A DNA stretch of 64,000 bases from Prevotella sp. UBA4330 (GCA_002394385.1 DGTS01000024.1:1-64000); one strand, 5' to 3'; positions 9,022 through 18,716 are shown, counted from the stretch's first letter. Made by a program: numbers and translations. Notes: generated from the letters alone by a model not told the origin.

Positions 9022-10509
9022 ATGAAAACTCTTAAAAACCAAACAGTTATACTGCTACTGATACTTCTTGCGGGTTTCGTATGTGACGCGTCGGCACAGG
9101 CGAAGAGGGAGTTTCGCGGTGCGTGGATACAATGTGTGAACGGTCAGTTCCTCGGCATGTCAACACAGACAATGCAGCAGACTCTTGCTTATCAACTCGA
9201 CGAGTTGAAGAAGGACGGCGTGAACACCATCATCTTCCAAGTGCGCCCCGAGTGCGATGCCTTATATCAAAGCAGCATGGAGCCGTGGAGCCGTTTCCTT
9301 ACGGGCGCTCAAGGCAAATCTCCGTCACCATACTGGGACCCCTTGGCATGGATGGTGGAGCAATGCCATAAGCGCGGGATGGAACTTCATGCATGGATAA
9401 ACCCTTATCGTGCCAAGACGAAGACGACTAAGGAACTGGCAAGCAGTCATGTGGCTATACGCCACCCGGAATGGGTGTTCTCTTACGACGGACAGTTCAT
9501 ACTGAACCCCGGAATCCCCGAGTGTCGCGATTATATCTGTAATGTGGTTGCCGACATAGTGCGCCGCTACGATGTCGATGGTCTTCACATGGACGACTAT
9601 TTCTATCCTTACCCGGTGGCGGGGCAGAGTATTGACGACGGCAGGCAGTTCCGTGCCTACAACAACGGCATCAAGGATATTGGTGACTGGCGCCGATATA
9701 ATGTCAATGTGTTCATCAAGCAGATGTACGAAACCATAAAGTCGGTGAAACCATGGGTGAAGTTCGGCGTGGCGCCATTCGGCATTTACCGCAACAAGAA
9801 GAATTCGCCTATTGGCAGCAACACCAACGGCCTGCAGAACTACGACGACCTTTATGCCGACGTGCTGCTATGGGTAAACAATGGCTGGGTTGACTATAAC
9901 GTTCCGCAACTCTACTGGGAGATTGGCCATAAGGCAGCCGACTATGAGACTCTTATAAGATGGTGGAATACGCACGCAGGCAAACGCCACCTGTATATCG
10001 GTGAAGACATTGAACGCACCACAAAGAAGGCAGACCTGAAGAACCCTAACATCAACCAGATGCCGGCGAAATATAGACTTCACAACGAGATGAACAATGT
10101 GAAGGGCACCGTGCTGTGGTATGCCAAGGCTGCCGTTGATAACATCGGCAACTACGGAATGGTGCTGCGCAACTCATACTGGAAGAATCCTGCACTGCAG
10201 CCGGAAATGCCTTTCATCGACGATAAGGCTCCTAAGAAGGTCAGAAAGATGAAGGTTATAAACACAGAAGACGGTCCAGTGCTCTTCTGGACAGCCCCGA
10301 AGGGAAAAGGCTGGAAAGACGAGGCCGTGAAGTATGTTGTCTATAGGTTCGGACAAGGCGAGCAGGTGAACACCAACGACCCCTCGAAGATTGTGGCCAT
10401 CACAAACAACACCTTTTATAATATAAAGGAGAACGGAAGGGCTGTATATGTGGTGACGGCACTTGACAGAATGAGCAATGAGAGTAAAGGAAAAAAGAAA
10501 AGAATATGA
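9022..10509 (+). CDS. GHL10 (DUF187) family glycoside hydrolase-like protein
   Basis: This 495-residue secreted enzyme begins with a signal peptide (ILLLILLAGFVCDASAQ) and then a GHL10 TIM-barrel domain: REFRGAWIQ at the start, IIFQVRPECDALY and HAWINPYRA as core strands, DGLHMDDYFYPYP with likely catalytic acids. A C-terminal fibronectin-like part begins near residue 400. Relatives (YngK type) act on cell-wall or surface glycans; the substrate is unknown. An in-frame start at 8914 was rejected because the promoter box and signal peptide fit ATG 9022. It overlaps the next gene by 4 bases. Confidence 0.85.
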   Translation: MKTLKNQTVILLLILLAGFVCDASAQAKREFRGAWIQCVNGQFLGMSTQTMQQTLAYQLDELKKDGVNTIIFQVRPECDALYQSSMEPWSRFLTGAQGKSPSPYWDPLAWMVEQCHKRGMELHAWINPYRAKTKTTKELASSHVAIRHPEWVFSYDGQFILNPGIPECRDYICNVVADIVRRYDVDGLHMDDYFYPYPVAGQSIDDGRQFRAYNNGIKDIGDWRRYNVNVFIKQMYETIKSVKPWVKFGVAPFGIYRNKKNSPIGSNTNGLQNYDDLYADVLLWVNNGWVDYNVPQLYWEIGHKAADYETLIRWWNTHAGKRHLYIGEDIERTTKKADLKNPNINQMPAKYRLHNEMNNVKGTVLWYAKAAVDNIGNYGMVLRNSYWKNPALQPEMPFIDDKAPKKVRKMKVINTEDGPVLFWTAPKGKGWKDEAVKYVVYRFGQGEQVNTNDPSKIVAITNNTFYNIKENGRAVYVVTALDRMSNESKGKKKRI

Positions 10510-10949
10510 ACACGAACGAACAAACTACACAGAAGATTGAACGCTTTCTTGGGAAGATAATCCAGAAGTTCCCCCACGATGACGAATCGGGCATCATGAC
10601 CGATGTGCATGTAAAGGTGATACAAGACAGCGGAGAGTTGCTCGCCTTCGACGACGACGAACATGAAATAACACGCTGCGTCGTCGATCAATGGATTGAC
10701 AACAAAGACGATGACTTCTACCCACAGGTGGCCCAGGTGCTGCGCGAATCTATCGTTTCAATGAAGGACAAGATAGAGTCTTTAGGCATACTGAAGCCCT
10801 ATAGTTTCGTACTCGAGAACGATGATAGCGAGCATGTGTCCGAACTCTATGTCGTTGACGACGACACGGTGATAATAGGCGGCGACCTGATGCAGGGTCT
10901 TGACAAGGAACTCGATGACTTCCTTGACAAGTTGCTCGACGAAAAATGA
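10506..10949 (+). CDS. Conserved acidic protein of unknown function
   Basis: A 147-residue, very acidic cytoplasmic protein (runs such as DDDEHE and NKDDDFY) without signal peptide or membrane segment. Its ATG overlaps the stop of the GHL10 gene (ATGA), so it is co-translated with that gene. I do not recognise a family or function. Confidence 0.7.
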   Translation: MNTNEQTTQKIERFLGKIIQKFPHDDESGIMTDVHVKVIQDSGELLAFDDDEHEITRCVVDQWIDNKDDDFYPQVAQVLRESIVSMKDKIESLGILKPYSFVLENDDSEHVSELYVVDDDTVIIGGDLMQGLDKELDDFLDKLLDEK

Positions 10950-11033
10950 GTTATTGTAAACCTTTACGGATAAGATTTGTTAAAAAGTGTGCAATATAAT
11001 CCTCTTTTTATTTGCCGATTGCAAATATAGTGT

Positions 11034-11041
11034 TACCTTTG
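11034..11041 (+). promoter_or_regulatory. -7 promoter box of the rnf operon
   Basis: TACCTTTG matches TAnnTTTG; TTG at 11012-11014 is 19 bases upstream. The rseC-like start codon follows 38 bases later. Confidence 0.8.
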
Positions 11042-11079
11042 CATTTGCAAACTCAAGATAGCAAAAAGAGGGTCTAACT

Positions 11080-11496
11080 ATGAGCAACAGAATAAAGCAC
11101 AGTGGGGTGGTGGACAAGATAGAGGACGAATGCGTGAAAGTGCGCATCGTGCAGTCGTCTGCCTGCTCTTCATGCAATGCTGCCCGTCTTTGCAATGCCG
11201 CTGAGAAGAAAGAGAAAATCGTTGACGTTTACAACGTGCGCCCGAGCGACTATAACGTCGGCGACACGGTGATGGTGGTGGCATCGTCAAGGGTGGGAAT
11301 GAATGCCGTCCTGCTTGCATTCGGCATCCCGTTCATACTGCTGGTAACCGTGGTGTTTCTTGTAAGCAGGCTGACCGACGAAGAACCGCTGATGGCAATG
11401 GCGGGCATCTGTTCGCTTATCCCATACTACATCATTCTCTACCTGAACAGACATCGCATGCAGGAGAAGTTTTCTTTTACTATCGAGAAACATTGA
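11080..11496 (+). CDS. rseC: RseC/SoxR-reducing-system family protein
   Basis: The 138-residue protein has an N-terminal beta domain with a cysteine cluster (SSACSSCNAARLCNA, about residues 25-39) typical of RseC and two membrane helices at about 68-110. RseC proteins are found next to Rnf/Rsx complexes; in enterobacteria they influence SoxR reduction and sigma-E signalling, while in Bacteroidales the gene usually opens the rnf operon. Here it lies 45 bases before rnfB, with the operon promoter directly upstream, and probably supports assembly or redox maturation of Rnf. Confidence 0.88.
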   Translation: MSNRIKHSGVVDKIEDECVKVRIVQSSACSSCNAARLCNAAEKKEKIVDVYNVRPSDYNVGDTVMVVASSRVGMNAVLLAFGIPFILLVTVVFLVSRLTDEEPLMAMAGICSLIPYYIILYLNRHRMQEKFSFTIEKH

Positions 11497-11541
11497 AATA
11501 AAAACTAATTATTAATATACTAAAACAAATACAAAGAACTT

Positions 11542-12480
11542 ATGAACTTTATTCTATCTGCAGTACTTGTACTTGGAGCGATAGCATTGGTATCGGCAGT
11601 GATACTCTATGTGTGCTCTAAGAAGTTTGCTGTTAAAGAAGACCCTCGTTTGGGACAAGTGGTTGAGGTTCTTCCTGGTGCCAATTGTGGCGGTTGCGGC
11701 TTTGCCGGCTGCTCTGGACTTGCCGGAGCGTTGGTTAAGGCAGCCGATGCAGGCTCGCTTGAAGGACTCATGTGTCCCGTAGGAGGATCAGAGGTTATGG
11801 GCAAGGTTGCCGATCTTCTCGGCATGGCCATTGCTAACACCGAGGCTAAGGTTGCTGTGGTGCGTTGCAATGGAACCTGCGAGTTGCGTCAGCGCATAGC
11901 GTCTTACGACGGACTGCGCACATGTACGGCAATGCACGCTACTGGTGCTGGTGAGACTGGTTGTGGCTTCGGATGTCTGGGATGTGGTGATTGCGTTGCC
12001 GCCTGCCAGTTTGATGCCATTCACATCAACGAAGAAACAGGCTTGCCCGAGGTTGACGAAGAAAAGTGTACGGGTTGTGGAGCATGCTCAAAGGCCTGTC
12101 CGCGTAATGTAATAGAACTGAGGAAGAAAGGTCCTAAGGGACGCAGGGTTTACGTGCGTTGTGTGAACAAGGACAAGGGTGCGGCAGCCATGAAGGCATG
12201 CAAGGCAGCATGCATCGGTTGCGGCAAGTGCGCCAAGGAGTGCAAGTTCGAGGCAATCACCATTGCAAACAACCTGAGTTATATCGACCCAGACAAGTGT
12301 CGCATGTGCAAGAAGTGTGTGGAGGCATGTCCTACACATGCCATAATCGCGGTCAACTTCCCTGCGCCGAAGCCAAAGCCAGTTGTGGCAGACAAACCTG
12401 AAGCAGTGGCTGCATCCGCAACGGAGACTAAGACTCCCCAAGAGCAAACAATAACTAAAGAAAAGGAGGACAAGGCATGA
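11542..12480 (+). CDS. rnfB: Rnf complex subunit RnfB
   Basis: RnfB is the ferredoxin-facing electron-entry subunit of the membrane Rnf complex. A single N-terminal helix (about residues 1-26) is followed by the four-cysteine cluster domain (NCGGCGFAGC near 50) and several CxxCxxCxxxC[P] motifs for 4Fe-4S clusters between about 140 and 275. The tail is Pro/Lys/Ala-rich and ends at 312. The stop codon overlaps the rnfC start (ATGA). Gene order B-C-D-G-E-A is the usual one. Confidence 0.96.
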   Translation: MNFILSAVLVLGAIALVSAVILYVCSKKFAVKEDPRLGQVVEVLPGANCGGCGFAGCSGLAGALVKAADAGSLEGLMCPVGGSEVMGKVADLLGMAIANTEAKVAVVRCNGTCELRQRIASYDGLRTCTAMHATGAGETGCGFGCLGCGDCVAACQFDAIHINEETGLPEVDEEKCTGCGACSKACPRNVIELRKKGPKGRRVYVRCVNKDKGAAAMKACKAACIGCGKCAKECKFEAITIANNLSYIDPDKCRMCKKCVEACPTHAIIAVNFPAPKPKPVVADKPEAVAASATETKTPQEQTITKEKEDKA

Positions 12481-13829
12481 AACTAAGAACTTTCAGAATA
12501 GGCGGTGTTCACCCAGAAGAGAACAAGATAACAGCCGAAATTCCAACAAAGGTTGCCGAACTGCCAAAGATGGCGACGTTCCCCCTTTCGCAACATATAG
12601 GTGCACCTGCAAAGGCCGTAGTACAGAAAGGTGATACCGTAAAGGTAGGCACACTTATAGCAGAGGCTGGAGGATTTGTTTCAGCCCCCATCTTCTCGTC
12701 TGTTTCAGGTACTGTGTTTAAGATTGACGATGTTCTCGATGCCACAGGCTATCGCAAGCCATGTATTATTATTAAGGTGGAAGGTGATGAATGGGAGGAG
12801 AGCATCGACCGCTCAGACAAACTGGAGACCTTGGAGGCTCACCCCGAACTTACTTCGGAAGAGATTATCAAGCGCGTTAAGGATGCTGGCGTCACCGGTA
12901 TGGGTGGCGCGGGATTCCCCACGTTCATTAAGTTGACACCACCGCCTACAGCCAAGGCAGAGTGCGTCATCATTAATGGTGTTGAGTGTGAGCCATATAT
13001 CACGTCAGACTATCGCCTTATGCTTGAGCATGCAGACGAGATTCTCGTCGGACTTCAATTGCTTATGAAGGCTGTGAACGTGGATAAGGGATATATTGGA
13101 ATAGAAGACAACAAACCACAGGCAATAAAACTCTTTGAGGAGAAGACCGCCAACATGAATGGCATAGAGATTGTGCCATTGGCAAAGAAGTATCCTCAGG
13201 GTGGTGAAAAGCAACTCGTGGATGCCGTGATACGCCGTCAGGTGCCGGCACCGCCAGCAATACCTGTTAATGTTGGTGCTGTTGTTCAGAACGTTGGAAC
13301 TGCATTTGCCGTTTATCAGGCTGTGATGAAGAACAAGCCGTTATTCGAGCGTTATACAACCGTTACCGGTAAGCAGGTTAAGAACCCAGGCAACTTCCTC
13401 GTTCGCATGGGAACACCGATGAGTCAACTTATCGACGCTTGCGGCGGTCTTCCCGAAGGTGACAACAAGATACTGGCAGGTGGTCCTATGATGGGTAAGG
13501 CATTGCTTACTACTGAAGTGCCCATCTGCAAAGGAACAAACTCTGTGACGATACTCACAGACAACGATGCTCACAGAAAAGAAGCGCAACCCTGTATCAG
13601 ATGTGCCAAGTGTGTCAGCGCATGTCCTATGGGTCTTGAGCCATATCTGCTGTCAACCCTTTCTTCAATGAAAAACTGGGAACGGCTTGAATCAGAAGAT
13701 ATTACGTCATGTATAGAATGTGGTTCATGCCAGTTTACATGTCCTGCTCATCGCCCGTTGCTCGACAATATTCGCCTTGGCAAATCAACGGTGATGGGTA
13801 TTATAAGGGCGCGAAATGCTAAAAAGTAA
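12477..13829 (+). CDS. rnfC: Rnf complex subunit RnfC
   Basis: RnfC is the peripheral NADH-binding, FMN-containing subunit. The 450-residue protein has an N-terminal barrel-sandwich domain, a glycine-rich nucleotide/flavin segment (GVTGMGGAGFPTF near residue 140), an SLBB region, and two ferredoxin cluster motifs at the C-terminal end (CIRCAKCVSACP and CIECGSCQFTCP). The length and order match Bacteroidales RnfC. It starts within the rnfB stop codon. Confidence 0.96.
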   Translation: MKLRTFRIGGVHPEENKITAEIPTKVAELPKMATFPLSQHIGAPAKAVVQKGDTVKVGTLIAEAGGFVSAPIFSSVSGTVFKIDDVLDATGYRKPCIIIKVEGDEWEESIDRSDKLETLEAHPELTSEEIIKRVKDAGVTGMGGAGFPTFIKLTPPPTAKAECVIINGVECEPYITSDYRLMLEHADEILVGLQLLMKAVNVDKGYIGIEDNKPQAIKLFEEKTANMNGIEIVPLAKKYPQGGEKQLVDAVIRRQVPAPPAIPVNVGAVVQNVGTAFAVYQAVMKNKPLFERYTTVTGKQVKNPGNFLVRMGTPMSQLIDACGGLPEGDNKILAGGPMMGKALLTTEVPICKGTNSVTILTDNDAHRKEAQPCIRCAKCVSACPMGLEPYLLSTLSSMKNWERLESEDITSCIECGSCQFTCPAHRPLLDNIRLGKSTVMGIIRARNAKK

Positions 13830-13860
13830 ATCATAGTTATAGATTATAAGAAACACAACA

Positions 13861-14883
13861 ATGGGAAAATTAATTGTTTCATTGTCACCTCATGCACATG
13901 GTAACGATACAGTAGAGAAGAACATGTATGGCGTTCTCATTGCACTTATCCCTGCGCTCATAGCCAGCCTTTATTTCTTTGGCTTGGGGGCTGCCATAGT
14001 GTTATGCACGAGTGTGCTGGCATGTGTATGTTTCGAGTGGCTAATAGTAAAGTTCATACTTAAACGCGAGCGTACAACCATTACTGATGGTTCCGCTATA
14101 CTTACAGGTTTGTTGCTTGGTTTCAACCTTCCCTCAAATCTTCCTATATGGATAATCATCATAGGAGCACTTGTTGCAATAGGCATTGGTAAAATGACTT
14201 TCGGAGGACTCGGCAACAATCCTTTCAATCCTGCTCTCGTGGGACGTTGTTTCCTTCTTGTAAGTTTCCCTGCACAGATGACATCATGGCCAGTGGCTGG
14301 ACAACTCGGGTCATACCTCGACGCAACGACAGGTGCCACACCTCTTGCCATCATGAAGCAGGCAATAAAGAGTGGAAATGCCGATGTGCTCAGCCAGTTG
14401 CCCGACTCGTTCTCCATGTTGCTCGGCAACCATGCCGTTCAACTTAGTGACGGCACAATGATGGGTTCGGGTACAGCAGGCGAGATTTGTGCTATTGCAT
14501 TGCTCATAGGTCTTGCCTACATGCTGTGGAAGAAGATAATCACATGGCACATTCCTGTAAGCATCATCGGAACAGTGTTCGTCTTCAGCGCATTGCTCCA
14601 TCTTGCAAGTCCTGTCTATGCTAATCCTGTAGATGTGATTCTCGCCGGCGGTCTTATGCTTGGAGCGATATTCATGGCTACCGATTATGTCACCTCTCCT
14701 ATGACAGCCAAAGGTCAGATAATCTATGGTGTTGCCATCGGATTCCTCACTGTGGTTATCCGCAACTGGGGAAGTTATCCCGAAGGTATGTCGTTTGCCA
14801 TACTTATCATGAATGGCTTTACACCTCTTATTAATGCCTACATAAAGCCCAAGCGCTTTGGTGAAGTGCCCGAGAAGAAGTAA
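13861..14883 (+). CDS. rnfD: Rnf complex subunit RnfD
   Basis: RnfD is an integral membrane subunit with covalently bound FMN. The 340-residue sequence is strongly hydrophobic with 8-10 likely helices, and the flavinylation site appears as TTGATPLA at about residues 156-163 (the threonine of the GAT motif). It is the third structural rnf gene, 31 bases after rnfC. Confidence 0.95.
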   Translation: MGKLIVSLSPHAHGNDTVEKNMYGVLIALIPALIASLYFFGLGAAIVLCTSVLACVCFEWLIVKFILKRERTTITDGSAILTGLLLGFNLPSNLPIWIIIIGALVAIGIGKMTFGGLGNNPFNPALVGRCFLLVSFPAQMTSWPVAGQLGSYLDATTGATPLAIMKQAIKSGNADVLSQLPDSFSMLLGNHAVQLSDGTMMGSGTAGEICAIALLIGLAYMLWKKIITWHIPVSIIGTVFVFSALLHLASPVYANPVDVILAGGLMLGAIFMATDYVTSPMTAKGQIIYGVAIGFLTVVIRNWGSYPEGMSFAILIMNGFTPLINAYIKPKRFGEVPEKK

Positions 14884-14904
14884 CAGATGAAAGGAGATTA
14901 GAAT

Positions 14905-15549
14905 ATGGAAAAGTTAAAATCATCAATAACTAACATGGTGCTTGTGCTTACTGGCGTTGCCATAGTCACCGGTGGCATACTGGCATATATAAACCATGTA
15001 ACGGAGGAACCGATTAAGGTTCAGAAAGAGAAGACACTTGCAGACGGCATAAAGTCGGTAATGGGTGGAGGCGAACTTAAAGTGGTCAAGACCGACACCG
15101 TAAGGCAGAACGATGCCAAAGGCAAGGAACTCACATTTATTATATATCAGACTCAGGACTCAAAGCAGAAAGATTTGGGTGCAGCCGTAGAAAGCACTAC
15201 TGGCGGCTTTGGTGGTGACCTGAAGATTCTTGTAGGCTTCGACCCTGACGGAAACATTCTTGGTTACACCTTGTTGGAGCATGCCGAAACACCGGGACTT
15301 GGAGCAAAGGCAGACAAGTGGTTCCAAAAAGGACAGAAGGGAGACATCATTGGAAAGAATCCTAAAGAGAAACTCTCAGTGAGCAAAGACGGTGGCAAGG
15401 TGGATGCTATCACGGCATCGACAATCACCAGCCGTGCTTTCCTTCTTGCGGTAAACAATGCCTATAGCGCATACAAGGCTACTCCTGTAGATGCTAATAC
15501 GGGTGCTACGAAACAAAATGCTGACAACAATAAAGACTCGAAGAAATGA
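14905..15549 (+). CDS. rnfG: Rnf complex subunit RnfG
   Basis: RnfG is anchored by one N-terminal helix (about residues 9-29) and exposes an FMN-binding domain on the outer face. The covalent flavin motif is seen as ITASTITSRA near residue 172. The gene sits between rnfD and rnfE; its last codons overlap rnfE by 4 bases. The 214-residue length is normal, with a hydrophilic tail after about 193. Confidence 0.95.
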   Translation: MEKLKSSITNMVLVLTGVAIVTGGILAYINHVTEEPIKVQKEKTLADGIKSVMGGGELKVVKTDTVRQNDAKGKELTFIIYQTQDSKQKDLGAAVESTTGGFGGDLKILVGFDPDGNILGYTLLEHAETPGLGAKADKWFQKGQKGDIIGKNPKEKLSVSKDGGKVDAITASTITSRAFLLAVNNAYSAYKATPVDANTGATKQNADNNKDSKK

Positions 15550-16127
15550 AATATCTGAATATAATTTCTAACGGCATAGTAAAAGAGAACCCTACGTTTG
15601 TGCTCATGCTCGGCATGTGTCCTACACTTGCCACCACCACAAGCGCAATCAACGGACTCTCAATGGGACTTGCCACGATGTTTGTGCTCATCTGCTCAAA
15701 CCTTGTAATATCCCTTATAAAGAAACTTACTCCCGACATGGTGCGCATACCAGTATTCATTGTGGTCATCGCATCGTTTGTCACCATATTGCAGATGGTG
15801 ATGCAGGCATACGTGCCGGACATATATGCCACACTTGGTTTGTTCATTCCTCTGATTGTGGTTAACTGTATTATCCTCGGACGTGCCGAAGCGTTTGCCG
15901 CAAAGAACGGACCTATAGAAAGTCTTATGGACGGTATTGGTATAGGACTCGGTTTCACTCTCGGTCTCACTCTTCTTGGCATTTGCAGAGAGTTGCTTGG
16001 TGCTGGAAGCGTTTTCGGATTCACTCTGTTGCCAGAGACCTATAACATGCTCATGTTTGTGCTTCCTCCAGGAGCATTCATCACTCTCGGCTATCTTGTT
16101 GCTATCGTGAACAAGGTCTCTAAATGA
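15546..16127 (+). CDS. rnfE: Rnf complex subunit RnfE
   Basis: A 193-residue integral membrane protein with six probable helices, homologous to RnfA and to NqrD. Conserved features include NPTFVLMLGMCPTLATT near the N-terminus and RAEAFAAKNG near residue 117. Together with RnfA it forms the membrane core that couples electron flow to Na+ or H+ translocation. Confidence 0.95.
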   Translation: MKYLNIISNGIVKENPTFVLMLGMCPTLATTTSAINGLSMGLATMFVLICSNLVISLIKKLTPDMVRIPVFIVVIASFVTILQMVMQAYVPDIYATLGLFIPLIVVNCIILGRAEAFAAKNGPIESLMDGIGIGLGFTLGLTLLGICRELLGAGSVFGFTLLPETYNMLMFVLPPGAFITLGYLVAIVNKVSK

Positions 16128-16161
16128 CAATTTAAATACTAAACAATAAGAGTATATAAAT

Positions 16162-16764
16162 ATGGAATTTTTATTGATATTCATATCCGCGATATTTGTC
16201 AATAATATCATACTGTCGCAGTTCCTCGGCATCTGTCCGTTCCTCGGAGTGTCGCAGAAGGTGAACACCTCTCTGGGCATGGGAGCAGCCGTAGCATTTG
16301 TTATGACACTTGCAACAATAGTGACATACCTTGTTCAGTACTACATCCTTAATCCGCTTGGACTACAATACCTGCAGACCATAGCATTCATTCTTGTGAT
16401 AGCAGCATTGGTTCAGATGGTGGAGATTATACTCAAGAAGGTGTCGCCAGCCCTTTATCAGGCACTTGGTATCTTCCTTCCGCTTATCACCACCAACTGT
16501 GCTGTTCTCGGTGTTGCAATCCTTGTTATCCAGAAGGACTATTCGTTGCTTCAGAGCATCGTCTATGCATTCTCTACAGCCATTGGCTTTGCTCTTGCGC
16601 TGACGGTGTTTGCCGGCATCAGAGAGCAACTGTCGCTTGTGAAGATACCAAAGGGAATGCAGGGAGTTAGCATCGTACTTGTAACGGCAGGTCTCCTTTC
16701 GCTTGCATTCATGGGATTCTCTGGCGTTGACGGCGGACTTCGCTCGTTGTTCGGATTGGACTGA
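16162..16764 (+). CDS. rnfA: Rnf complex subunit RnfA
   Basis: RnfA is the partner of RnfE in the ion-translocating core (NqrE homologue). The 200-residue protein has six likely helices and the family motifs VNNIILSQFLGICPFLGVS (residues 13-31) and TTNCAVLGVA (about 111-120). It closes the rnf operon; galE follows 46 bases later without a visible terminator. Confidence 0.95.
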   Translation: MEFLLIFISAIFVNNIILSQFLGICPFLGVSQKVNTSLGMGAAVAFVMTLATIVTYLVQYYILNPLGLQYLQTIAFILVIAALVQMVEIILKKVSPALYQALGIFLPLITTNCAVLGVAILVIQKDYSLLQSIVYAFSTAIGFALALTVFAGIREQLSLVKIPKGMQGVSIVLVTAGLLSLAFMGFSGVDGGLRSLFGLD

Positions 16765-16810
16765 TGCAGTGATTTGTTAAGAAGAGAAACGATTAAACAT
16801 ATATTTAATA

Positions 16811-17851
16811 ATGAAACAGACAATTCTTGTAACAGGTGGAACTGGCTTTATCGGAAGTCATACCACTGTCGAACTTATCGAAGCCGGATATAACGTGGTG
16901 ATTGTCGATAACCTTTCTAATTCAAAAGCAGACAGCATTGACGGTATTGAGAAAATTACCGGAGTGCGTCCTGCATTCGAGAAGGTTGACTGCTGCGACT
17001 ATGAGGCGTTGGAAAACGTGTTTAAAAAGTATCCTGGCATTAAAGGTGTCATTCACTTTGCAGCCTCTAAGGCTGTTGGTGAGAGTGTTGAGAAACCGTT
17101 GATGTATTATCGCAACAACCTGAACTCTCTTATCAACTTGCTCGAACTGATGCCTAAGTATGATGTTGACGGAATCATTTTCTCTTCTTCATGTACCGTT
17201 TACGGACAACCATCTAAGGAGAACCTGCCTGTTACCGAAGAGGCACCAATACAGAAGGCGCTCTCGCCATACGGCAACACAAAGCAGATTAACGAAGAGA
17301 TAATACAGGACTACATCCATAGTGGTGCAGCCATCAAGGCCATCATTCTTCGTTACTTCAATCCTATTGGCGCTCACCCGTCAGCCCTGATAGGCGAACT
17401 GCCTAATGGCGTTCCAATGAATCTTATTCCTTTTGTTACCCAAACTGCCATTGGTATTCGTGAGCAACTTAAGATATTTGGTAACGACTACGATACTCCC
17501 GACGGCACATGTATTCGCGACTACATCTATGTCGTGGATCTCGCTAAGGCACATGTGAAGGCAATGGAGCGAGTACTCGACAAGCCTGAGACTGAACCGG
17601 TAGAAGTATTCAACATCGGTACTGGTCGTGGTCTTAGCACTCTTGAAGTTGTTGAAGGCTTCGAGAAGGCGACAGGCGTGAAACTCAACTGGACTTATGC
17701 GCCACGTCGTGAAGGTGACATCGAAAAGGTGTGGGGCAATGTCGATAAGGCTAACAAAGTGCTTGGCTGGAAAGCGGAGGCAAACATCGAAGATGTGCTT
17801 CGTTCGGCATGGCGTTGGCAAGAGAAACTACGTGAAGACGGAGTGCAATGA
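16811..17851 (+). CDS. galE: UDP-glucose 4-epimerase
   Basis: GalE interconverts UDP-glucose and UDP-galactose. The 346-residue short-chain dehydrogenase-type protein has the NAD-binding GGTGFIGSH at residues 8-16, the catalytic SSSCTVYG and YGNTK (Tyr-x3-Lys) motifs near 124-160, and the C-terminal substrate domain. It may be read from the rnf operon; a strong terminator (17885-17925) follows. Confidence 0.95.
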   Translation: MKQTILVTGGTGFIGSHTTVELIEAGYNVVIVDNLSNSKADSIDGIEKITGVRPAFEKVDCCDYEALENVFKKYPGIKGVIHFAASKAVGESVEKPLMYYRNNLNSLINLLELMPKYDVDGIIFSSSCTVYGQPSKENLPVTEEAPIQKALSPYGNTKQINEEIIQDYIHSGAAIKAIILRYFNPIGAHPSALIGELPNGVPMNLIPFVTQTAIGIREQLKIFGNDYDTPDGTCIRDYIYVVDLAKAHVKAMERVLDKPETEPVEVFNIGTGRGLSTLEVVEGFEKATGVKLNWTYAPRREGDIEKVWGNVDKANKVLGWKAEANIEDVLRSAWRWQEKLREDGVQ

Positions 17852-17884
17852 TACTCATGCGGTAGTTCTGCACTATTAACAATA

Positions 17885-17925
17885 AGAAAGAGCGAAACCA
17901 CAAGTTCCGCTCTTTCTTTTTATTT
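17885..17925 (+). terminator. Terminator after galE
   Basis: A perfect 10-bp stem AGAAAGAGCG/CGCTCTTTCT (17885-17894 and 17908-17917) runs into a T-rich stretch. Confidence 0.93.
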
Positions 17926-17931
17926 TTCATT

Positions 17932-18000
17932 CATGTTATAACCCCTCCCTTGGGTAGGAGTGGGTATCATGTTAAAACACCTCCCTTGGGTAGGAGTAGG
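17932..18000. repeat. 36-bp direct duplication
   Basis: Two copies of CCTCCCTTGGGTAGGAGT at 17944-17961 and 17980-17997 are embedded in a 36-bp tandem duplication in the convergent galE/rubrerythrin interval. Confidence 0.8.
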
Positions 18001-18543
18001 TTAATAGTTTTCTGCCTTTATCTGGAAGTAACTCTGAGGATGGTCGCATACTGGGCATATCTCGGGAGCATCCTTGCCTATAACGATGTGACCGCAGTTT
18101 GCACATTGCCAGATGACATCGCCATCGCGAGAGAACACAACCTTGTCGTTGATATTCTTCAACAGTTTGCGGTAGCGCTCTTCATGATGTTTCTCAATCT
18201 CGCCCACAGCACGGAACTTCTCTGCTATTTCGGGGAATCCTTCCTCGTCAGCTTCTTTAGCCATGCGCTCATACATGTCGGTCCATTCAAAGTTCTCACC
18301 GTTGGCGGCATCTTCAAGATTTGTCGCAGTGTCGCTCACTTTGCCGCCGTTGAGCAGTTTATACCACATCTTGGCGTGTTCTTTTTCGTTCCCGGCAGTC
18401 TCTTCAAATATTGCGGCTATCTGTACATACCCATCCTTCTTCGCTTTGCTTGCGAAGTAGGTGTATTTGTTGCGTGCCATACTCTCTCCTGCGAATGCTT
18501 CTTGCAGGTTCTTTTCTGTCTTTGTTCCTTTTAAATCTTTCAT
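18001..18543 (-). CDS. rbr: Rubrerythrin
   Basis: Rubrerythrin reduces hydrogen peroxide to water in anaerobes. The 180-residue protein has an N-terminal four-helix diiron domain with Glu/His ligands (EAFAGESMARNKY, EETAGNEKEHAKM, GEIEKHHEERY) and a C-terminal rubredoxin-like iron site (CANCGH ... CPVCDHP). It is a single gene on the minus strand, convergent with galE. I see no standard -7 box upstream. Confidence 0.95.
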   Translation of the reverse strand: MKDLKGTKTEKNLQEAFAGESMARNKYTYFASKAKKDGYVQIAAIFEETAGNEKEHAKMWYKLLNGGKVSDTATNLEDAANGENFEWTDMYERMAKEADEEGFPEIAEKFRAVGEIEKHHEERYRKLLKNINDKVVFSRDGDVIWQCANCGHIVIGKDAPEICPVCDHPQSYFQIKAENY

Positions 18544-18571
18544 AATGCTTTAAGTGTTTATATTATTAAAT

Positions 18572-18716
18572 GTCGTTTGGTCATTTGGTCGTTTGGACTT
18601 AATGATCAATGTTCAAAGTTCTTTCAGTCGCTCCGCTTTATGAAAGCGCCCCTTCGGGTCGAGCGCAATGTTCAATGTTCAAAGTTCAATGTTCAAAGTT
18701 CAATGTTATCTCCCCT
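18572..18716. repeat. Simple AAAGTTCAATG-type repeats with an embedded hairpin element
   Basis: Three 8-bp units of the GTCGTTTG type begin near 18574. Repeated words of the ATGTTCAAAGTTCA type follow at 18607-18622 and 18665-18708. Between them lies CTCCGCTTTATGAAAGCGCC (18631-18650). An inverted relative of this block is found at 60841-60908. The repeat runs into the 3' end of the asparaginase gene. Confidence 0.75.
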
